In this document: piece by piece, positions 58,894 through 64,000 of the stretch
Layout: every line of letters begins with the position of its first letter
Numbering within the stretch: position 1 is the stretch's first letter
Source of the DNA: Mycolicibacterium thermoresistibile
GTDB taxonomy: Bacteria > Actinomycetota > Actinomycetes > Mycobacteriales > Mycobacteriaceae
NCBI RefSeq assembly: GCF_900187065.1
Contig: NZ_LT906483.1
Span: 1-64,000, forward strand
Direction: 5' to 3'
DNA: 64,000 nucleotides
Notes under the pieces: generated by a model
Seen by the model: the letters and a program-made list of their open reading frames with translations, nothing else
Databases searched by the model: none
Told to the model about the DNA's origin: nothing
Program-made: the position numbers and the translations under genes

Positions 58894-60339
58894 TCAGAGC
58901 ACCGCGCGTTCGCGGACGCGGTCGTCCTGGGTCGGATAGAACTCGGCCAGCGCGGCGGCGATCTCGATGAACCGCCGTCGGGTCTGCCGCGACATCTCGC
59001 TGGTCCCGTTGATCACCCCGCCGGGCCGCAGGTGCCCGTCGAACGGCACCTCGATCACCCGCTGGCCCTGGCTGGCGAACTGCTGCGCCAGGATCGAACG
59101 GGTCCGCTTGTCGGCGTGCCCGTCGGAGTCGTTGAGCACGATCACGGTGTGGCGGAGCAGATCGGTCAGCCCGCGGGCGTTGAGCCAGTCCAGCGTCTGT
59201 CCGGCCGCGGCGGCTCCGTCCACCCACGGTGAGGACACCACGATCAGCGCGTCGAGGTCCTTGAGCACCTCCTGGGTGACCGGCGAGTCCATGGTGGAAC
59301 TGCAGTCCACGATCGAGACGGTGAAGTGGCGGTCCAACCGCGAGGTGGCCTCCCGGTAGATCGCCGCGTCGAGGACCCGCCGCCGCGCCGGCGAGGTCTC
59401 CCCGGCCAGCACGAACAGGCCGGCCGCATTGTTGCCGACCCGGTTGCGCACATCGGCGAAGGTCTCGAGCTGTTGATCGGAGGCGAGTTCCCAGTACGAA
59501 CTCTGCGCCTTCGGGTCCACCCGGCTGCCGAGCTTGCCGAACGCGGTGTCGGCGTCGATGGCCACCACCCGGTCGTCCTGCCGCAGTTCGGCGAACACCG
59601 AGCCGACGCTGGCCGACACCGTGGTCTTCCCGACGCCGCCCTTGCCCATCACCCCGACCTTGAAGTGACCCCGCAGCGGGCCTTTGATCTTGGCTTCGAG
59701 TTCGGCCTCGCGGATCTCGTCCGACGACCGGCCGGGATTGATCCACCCGAACGAGGCCCGGTACAGCAGCCGGCGCCAACCGCGGCTCGGCGGGATCCGC
59801 CGGGGCGGCATCAGATCCGCGGGCCGGATCCGGTCGGCGTACGACGTCGGGCCCGCCTGCGGACCGGGTGGGTAACCGCCCGACCATCCCGGACCGGTCG
59901 GTGGCTGGCCGGGCGCCGGACCGCCGGGTGGGGGACCGGGCTGGTTCGGCCATCCGGGCTGCGGCGGCCACGGAGCGTGTTCCGCGGGCGGCGCCGAGCG
60001 GGGGTCGCGGCCGGGTGCCTGGCCCTGCGGCTGGCCGGGGCGGGGAGCTCCGGGACCGTAGGGGGATTGACGATCGCGGAAGAGCCCGGGTATCGGGTCG
60101 ACCGGCCGGGTCACGTCGGTCGCCGACGGGTCCGGGATCCGGTTCGGTCCGGTGGGTGCGGACTGGGGGTCGGTGGAGTTGTCGGCGCCGCCCGGCGGCG
60201 GATAGTCCACCGGCGGGCGGGACGGCACCGGGGCTTTCGGGGGCGGTGCCGGCTCGGCACTGGCCTGCGGCTCGTAGTTGCGCTCCTCCGGGCCGGTCCA
60301 GCCCAGTTCGCGCCGCAGGGAGTCGTCGCGATCGGTCAC
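58894..60339 (-). CDS. EspI-like MinD/ParA-family ATPase of ESX-1
   Basis: A 481-residue protein. The first 175 residues are a Pro/Gly/Gln-rich disordered region. The C-terminal MinD-type ATPase has the deviant Walker A KGGVGKT at 233-239, VVAIDADTAFGKLGSRVDP, VVDCSSTMDSPVT-type Walker B region and VIVLNDSDGHADKRTRS. The text is close to EspI/Rv3888c-type ESX ATPases. EspI tunes ESX-1 secretion in response to ATP. The start is GTG at 60339 with AAGGGAGA before it, in preference to upstream ATG codons. It is divergent from espG1 and convergent with the HTH gene (4-bp gap). Confidence 0.88.
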   Translation of the reverse strand: MTDRDDSLRRELGWTGPEERNYEPQASAEPAPPPKAPVPSRPPVDYPPPGGADNSTDPQSAPTGPNRIPDPSATDVTRPVDPIPGLFRDRQSPYGPGAPRPGQPQGQAPGRDPRSAPPAEHAPWPPQPGWPNQPGPPPGGPAPGQPPTGPGWSGGYPPGPQAGPTSYADRIRPADLMPPRRIPPSRGWRRLLYRASFGWINPGRSSDEIREAELEAKIKGPLRGHFKVGVMGKGGVGKTTVSASVGSVFAELRQDDRVVAIDADTAFGKLGSRVDPKAQSSYWELASDQQLETFADVRNRVGNNAAGLFVLAGETSPARRRVLDAAIYREATSRLDRHFTVSIVDCSSTMDSPVTQEVLKDLDALIVVSSPWVDGAAAAGQTLDWLNARGLTDLLRHTVIVLNDSDGHADKRTRSILAQQFASQGQRVIEVPFDGHLRPGGVINGTSEMSRQTRRRFIEIAAALAEFYPTQDDRVRERAVL

Positions 60340-60963
60340 TGCATCTCCCTTTCGCATCTCGCCCGGCATCGCCCAGAACGGGTGACGCCGGTGCCTCCAG
60401 TATCAACCACACGTGAAACGCGGACTGCTGACGGCGCTGGGCAGCCGATCAGCAAACCGGAATCGGGCGACATCCCCCGTCGCCACCGGCACCGGCACCG
60501 CATTTGCGGCGCACCTGTGCCGTCAGTGGCAGGGACGTCCCACTGAAGAAGTTCCAGGCCGCGGTCCGACGGGGGAGTGCGCCGTGCCACATCCCCCGAC
60601 CGAGGTGTATCTTCGCTGTGAGCGTGCGACGAGGTGTTCCACATGCGATATATCGCCTCACTGTGAATAGCTGAAATGTGACGACCACCGCGGATGGTCT
60701 TGGCGAATTCATGTATTCCGGTGGTCGGAATCCTTGGTACGCTCCTTTGCGGTGACGGGGCCTCCGGGACGGAACGGGTCGACGGTTGCGACGCGCGCCG
60801 CGAAGCAACCGCAAAGTCCTCGCAAGCGGTCGGCCGGTTCGGGGGAACGCTCGCCGCGTCCGCGCGCCGCGACAAGGGAACAACTGGAGGGGAACGTTCA
60901 TGGTCGGCGAACACCGCGCCACGTCGGCACCGTTCGGCTCGCGCAACGCGATCGGGTGAGACG
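60340..60963. promoter_or_regulatory. Divergent control region of espI-like and espG1 genes
   Basis: This 624-bp stretch holds the promoters of the ESX-1 start. The part at about 60600-60730 is AT-rich for this genome and contains the perfect palindrome GCGATATATCGC (60645-60656). GGAGGGG at 60886-60892 precedes a 19-codon ORF. In M. tuberculosis such ESX-1 regions are controlled by regulators such as PhoP, EspR, WhiB6 and Lsr2, but no site for these is identified here. ORFs of more than 100 codons in the region have no coding character. Confidence 0.4.
60900..60959 (+). CDS. Candidate 19-residue leader ORF before espG1
   Basis: ATG at 60900 with GGAGGGG 7-8 bases upstream, a better ribosome-binding site than that of espG1, opens a 19-codon ORF (MVGEHRATSAPFGSRNAIG) whose TGA at 60957-60959 is 4 bp before the espG1 ATG. 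It could couple translation into espG1. There is no homology evidence, and the peptide itself may have no function. Confidence 0.35.
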   Translation: MVGEHRATSAPFGSRNAIG

Positions 60964-61827
60964 ATGTCGGTCCCGCAGTCGCTCAATCCGAACGCCTCGC
61001 ACATCGATGATGTGGTCGGGGTGGAGGTCACCATCGACGGCATCCTGGTCATCGCCGACCGCCTGCATCTCACCGACTTCCCGCCGGCCCTCGGAATCCG
61101 GCCCAACATCCCGCAGGAGGACATCCGGGAACGGGTGTGGGCGCAGGTCGCACGCGATCTCGCCGCCCAGGAGGTGCTGGACGCCCACGGCAGACCGCAC
61201 CCGGAGGTCGCGGCCATGGTCGACGCGCTGAGCCGGCCGGACCGCACCCTCGACGGCCGGTGGTGGCGCCGCGACGTCGGGGAGAAGATGATCCGCTTCG
61301 TGGTGTGCCGGAAAGGCGACCGCCACGTCATCGCCGCCCGCGACGGCGATCTGCTGGTGCTGCAGCGGATCGCCCCACAGGTCGGGCTGGCGGGCATGGT
61401 GACGGCGATGCTCGGTCCCGCCGCCCCGGCCGACGTGGAACCGTTGACCGGGCTGGCCAGCAAACTGTCGGAGTGCCGCACCGCAAGCGAATTGGCGCAA
61501 TACGGCATCGACCAGGCCTCGGCCCGCACCTACTCGGAGATCATTGCCGACCCGGCCGGCTGGGTGGAGATCACCGCGGCCGAACGCCACCCCGGCGGAA
61601 CCACCACCTACACCGACGTCGCCGCCGGTGTGCTCGATTCCCGGCAGGGCCGGATCGTGTCGCTGCCCCGTCGGGTGAACGGCGAACTCTACGGCAGCTT
61701 CCTGCCCGGCACCCAGGAGAACCTGCAACGTTCGCTGGAGGCGCTGGTCGGGTTCCTGCCCGCCGGCAACTGGTTCGAGCACACCGATGCTGACACAGCG
61801 TATTCCGATGGGACGCAATGGAACTGA
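60964..61827 (+). CDS. espG1: ESX-1 secretion-associated chaperone EspG1
   Basis: Cytoplasmic chaperone that binds PE-PPE type substrates of ESX-1. The 287-residue protein is very close to M. tuberculosis EspG1 over its length: VVGVEVTIDGILVIADRLHL, LGIRPNIPQED, GRWWRRDVGEKMIRFVVCRKGDRHVIAA, QVGLAGMVTAMLGPA and RVNGELYGSFLPGTQENLQ. The ATG at 60964 gives a 16-residue variable start before the conserved core. Its stop overlaps the start of a small ORF leading into eccA1. Confidence 0.93.
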   Translation: MSVPQSLNPNASHIDDVVGVEVTIDGILVIADRLHLTDFPPALGIRPNIPQEDIRERVWAQVARDLAAQEVLDAHGRPHPEVAAMVDALSRPDRTLDGRWWRRDVGEKMIRFVVCRKGDRHVIAARDGDLLVLQRIAPQVGLAGMVTAMLGPAAPADVEPLTGLASKLSECRTASELAQYGIDQASARTYSEIIADPAGWVEITAAERHPGGTTTYTDVAAGVLDSRQGRIVSLPRRVNGELYGSFLPGTQENLQRSLEALVGFLPAGNWFEHTDADTAYSDGTQWN

Positions 61828-61973
61828 GGCATCAAACTGGGGCGCTGTCCAGATCGAGCGATGACAAGGTGACCACGATGACACGAAATGATCTCCGGGC
61901 GGAGATCGTCGCGACGATGTCGTTCTCCGACCAGGCCGGCCCGCGCCGCGACCGGATCGGCCGGCGCGCATGA
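61818..61973 (+). CDS. Candidate 51-residue ORF bridging espG1 and eccA1
   Basis: ATG at 61818 lies inside the last codons of espG1, and the TGA overlaps the eccA1 ATG (ATGA), so the 51-residue ORF would couple the two genes. Internal starts at 61869 (GTG) and 61878 (ATG, MTRNDLRAEIVATMSF) are possible. The product is short and basic. It sits where espH (183 residues) lies in M. tuberculosis ESX-1, but I see no similarity to EspH. It may be a bridge ORF, a remnant or just an overlap. Confidence 0.35.
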   Translation: MELRHQTGALSRSSDDKVTTMTRNDLRAEIVATMSFSDQAGPRRDRIGRRA

Positions 61974-63691
61974 GTGATCACCTGGCCAGTCTGTTCGGCA
62001 GCGCGGTGGGCATGCTGCCCAGCGCCCCGGAGCGGTCGCTGGAGCTGTTCACCGAGATCACCAACTACGACGAGTCGGCGTGCGACGCCTGGGTGGGCCG
62101 CATCCGGTGCGGGGACACCGACCGGGTGACGTTGTTCCGGGCCTGGTATTCGCGCACCAACTTCGGTCAGCTGGCCGGCGCCGCCGAGATCTCGATGAAC
62201 AGCGTCAACGCCCGCATCCCGATCGGCGGGCTGTTCGGTGACATCACCTATCCGATCAACTCGCCGTTGGCGATCACCATGGGTTTCGCGGTCAACGAGG
62301 CCGCGGAGGGCAATTACGCCGACGCGATGGAGGCGCTGGAGGAGGTGCAGGCCAACGGGGCCGAGCACCTGGTGGCCTGGGTCAAGGCGGTGATCTACGC
62401 GGCCGCCGAACGGTGGACCGACGTGATCGACGAGGTCCGCGGCGCCTCCGGCTGGCCGGACAAGGTGCTGGCCGCCGCCGGCGGGGTCGCCCACGGGGTC
62501 GCGGCCGCCAACCTCGGTCTGTTCACCGAGGCCGAACGCCGGCTCACCGAGTCGAATGCGTCGCCGGCCGGTCAGGCGTGCGCCCCGGCGATCGCCTGGT
62601 ATCTGGCGATGACGCGGCGCAGCCAGGGCAACGAGGACGCCGCCGTGGCCCTGCTGGAGTGGCTGCAGGCCACCCATCCGGAGCCCAAAGTCGCTGCGGC
62701 GCTGAGGGATCCGAACTACCGGTTGGAGACCACCACCCCGGAGAAGATCGCGTCGCGCACCGATCCGTGGGATCCGTCCAGCGTGGTCGCCGACACCTCC
62801 GGGCGGGAGAAGCTGCTCGCCGAGGCACAGGCCGAACTGGACCGTCAGATCGGATTGGGCCGGGTCAAGCAGCAGATCGAGGCGTATCGGGCCGCCACCC
62901 AGATGGCCAAGCTGCGGGCCGCCCGCGGGATGAAGGTCGCCCAGACCTCCAAGCACATGATCTTCGCCGGGCCGCCGGGCACCGGCAAGACCACCATCGC
63001 CCGGGTGGTGGCGAACATCCTGGCCGGGCTCGGCGTCATCAGCGAGCCGAAGCTGGTCGAGACGTCGCGGAAGGATTTCGTCGCCGAGTACGAGGGTCAG
63101 TCGGCGGTCAAGACGGCCCGCACCATCGACCGCGCGCTCGGTGGGGTGCTGTTCATCGACGAGGCGTACACCCTGGTGCAGGAGCGCGACGGCCGCGCCG
63201 ACCCGTTCGGCACCGAGGCGCTGGACACGCTGCTGGCCCGGATGGAGAACGACCGGGACCGGCTGGTGGTGATCATCGCCGGCTACAGCGCCGACATCGA
63301 CCGGCTGCTGGAGGCCAACGACGGTCTGCGGTCCCGGTTCGCCACCCGCATCGAGTTCGACTCGTACAGCCCGGATGAGATCGTCGAGATCGCGACGGTG
63401 CTCGCCGCCGGCAATGACTCGTCCCTCAGCGACGAGGCGGCAAAGCGGGTGCTGGATGCGGCGACGCTGCTCAGCCAGCGCACCCTGAACGGTAAGCCGG
63501 CGCTGGACATCGCCGGGAACGGCCGCTACGCGCGGCAACTGGTGGAGGCCGGGGAGCAGAACCGCGACATGCGGTTGTCCCGGTTGCCGGACATCGAGAG
63601 CCTGGGCGTCGAGCAGCTCAGCGAGATCAGCGGCGACGACATGGCCGCGGCCATCGCCGATGTACACGCGCGGCTGAACATCAGCGAGTAG
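61970..63691 (+). CDS. eccA1: ESX-1 AAA+ ATPase EccA1
   Basis: Cytoplasmic ATPase of the type VII system. The 573-residue protein has a TPR-like N-terminal half (MSDHLASLFGSAVGMLP, FTEITNYDESACDAWVGRIRCGDTDRVTLF) and a C-terminal CbxX/CfqX-type AAA+ domain with Walker A GPPGTGKTT (near 334), Walker B GVLFIDEAYTLVQE and the arginine region DGLRSRFATRIEFD. Length and text match M. tuberculosis EccA1 (573). It is the second conserved ESX-1 component, 3 bp ahead of eccB1. Confidence 0.97.
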   Translation: MSDHLASLFGSAVGMLPSAPERSLELFTEITNYDESACDAWVGRIRCGDTDRVTLFRAWYSRTNFGQLAGAAEISMNSVNARIPIGGLFGDITYPINSPLAITMGFAVNEAAEGNYADAMEALEEVQANGAEHLVAWVKAVIYAAAERWTDVIDEVRGASGWPDKVLAAAGGVAHGVAAANLGLFTEAERRLTESNASPAGQACAPAIAWYLAMTRRSQGNEDAAVALLEWLQATHPEPKVAAALRDPNYRLETTTPEKIASRTDPWDPSSVVADTSGREKLLAEAQAELDRQIGLGRVKQQIEAYRAATQMAKLRAARGMKVAQTSKHMIFAGPPGTGKTTIARVVANILAGLGVISEPKLVETSRKDFVAEYEGQSAVKTARTIDRALGGVLFIDEAYTLVQERDGRADPFGTEALDTLLARMENDRDRLVVIIAGYSADIDRLLEANDGLRSRFATRIEFDSYSPDEIVEIATVLAAGNDSSLSDEAAKRVLDAATLLSQRTLNGKPALDIAGNGRYARQLVEAGEQNRDMRLSRLPDIESLGVEQLSEISGDDMAAAIADVHARLNISE

Positions 63692-63694
63692 GCG

Positions 63695-64000
63695 ATGGCG
63701 GGATTCCGACTCACGACCAAGGTCCAGGTCAGCGGCTGGCGGTTTCTGCTGCGCCGTGTCGAGCACGCGATCGTGCGTCGGGACACCCGGATGTTCGACG
63801 ACCCGCTGCAGTTCTACAGCCGGGCGGTGCAGGCCGGCATCGTCATCTCGGTGTTGATCTGCCTGGGCGCGGTGCTGCTGGCCTACTTCAAGCCGCTCGG
63901 GAAACGCGGCGGTGACACCCTGCTGGTGGACCGCACCACCAATCAGCTCTATGTGACGCTGCCCGGCAGTGATCAGCTGCGGCCGGTGTACAACCTGACC
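63695..64000 (+). CDS. eccB1: ESX-1 membrane-core component EccB1 (5' part)
   Basis: The first 102 codons of EccB1, cut by the window end. The start [21 protein letters not shown] is typical, followed by [20 protein letters not shown], one membrane helix (about 45-65, [19 protein letters not shown]) and the start of the periplasmic domain ([12 protein letters not shown]). This is one of the core proteins of the ESX-1 complex with EccC, EccD and EccE, which should follow. Confidence 0.96.
   Translation, partial: MAGFRLTTKVQVSGWRFLLRRVEHAIVRRDTRMFDDPLQFYSRAVQAGIVISVLICLGAVLLAYFKPLGKRGGDTLLVDRTTNQLYVTLPGSDQLRPVYNLT

Noticed and set aside
60449..60946. 165-codon minus-strand ORF in the espI-espG1 gap
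   Set aside because: No ribosome-binding site, no conserved motif and an irregular composition. The region is better explained as promoter and leader DNA.
60734..61231. 165-codon plus-strand ORF overlapping espG1
   Set aside because: It is in another frame of espG1 for most of its length and is Arg/Pro/Ser-rich with no family match.
61832..63766. 644-codon minus-strand open frame
   Set aside because: Antisense to eccA1, a clear ESX-1 gene; no start signal or domain.

Overview
The window is the chromosomal replication-origin region of a high-GC mycobacterium, beginning at the first base of dnaA. The gene order dnaA-oriC-dnaN-gnd-recF-DUF721-gyrB-gyrA-DUF3566-tRNA-Ile-tRNA-Ala-cwsA-ppiA-crgA-pabA/trpG-pknB-pknA-pbpA-rodA-pstP-fhaB-fhaA-tRNA-Leu is the conserved mycobacterial order. 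gnd between dnaN and recF, and an ESX-1 locus only 60 kb downstream of dnaA, both resemble rapid-growing (Mycolicibacterium-type) species. I cannot name the species.

Layout. (1) 1-12 kb: replication and topology genes. (2) 12-16 kb: tRNA-Ile, a 34-residue DLW-39-type ORF, tRNA-Ala, then small cell-wall and division factors (CwsA, CrgA, PH-domain and DUF881 proteins), cyclophilin and a glutamine amidotransferase. (3) 16-26 kb, minus strand: the polar growth operon. FhaA and FhaB are phosphothreonine readers, PstP is the phosphatase, RodA and PbpA build peptidoglycan, and PknA and PknB are the kinases; several genes overlap by 4 bp. (4) tRNA-Leu(CAG) with a strong intrinsic terminator. (5) 26-29 kb: a lipoprotein, a DUF1023 hydrolase and a small secreted protein.

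(6) 29-48 kb: a complete Huc-type (group 2a) [NiFe]-hydrogenase locus. On the minus strand lie an AraC regulator, hypA and hypB. On the plus strand a long, tightly packed operon encodes hucM, hucS, hucL, a maturation endopeptidase, an 80-residue protein, a TPR protein, hucE (NifU-Rieske), an NHL beta-propeller, hypF, hypC, a SIS-HypC fusion, a SIS isomerase, hypE, a second hypC, hypD and two uncharacterised proteins. HucS lacks a Tat signal and has Asn in place of a proximal-cluster Cys. HucL has both nickel motifs and a 19-residue cleavable tail. Together these would make an oxygen-tolerant, quinone-linked enzyme of the kind that oxidises trace H2. The least understood parts are the SIS/HypC proteins and the last two genes.

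(7) 48-54 kb: a mix of genes (HNH lipoprotein, CBS/CorC membrane protein, FMN/F420-type split-barrel proteins, thioesterase, GNAT, pirin, small DivIVA protein). (8) 54-58 kb: an MPT63-like secreted protein with a long low-complexity tail, a receptor Ser/Thr kinase, a perfect 5 x 12-bp tandem repeat, a WhiB protein and a divergent double-HTH regulator with three direct repeats between them. (9) 59-64 kb: the start of an ESX-1 type VII secretion locus (EspI-like ATPase, espG1, eccA1, truncated eccB1). It lacks espE, espF and espH here but has two very small candidate ORFs around espG1.

I see no insertion sequences, integrases, prophage genes, CRISPR arrays or rRNA genes. Three non-coding stretches exceed 300 bp besides oriC (54222-54523, 57755-58079, 60340-60963); each is described.
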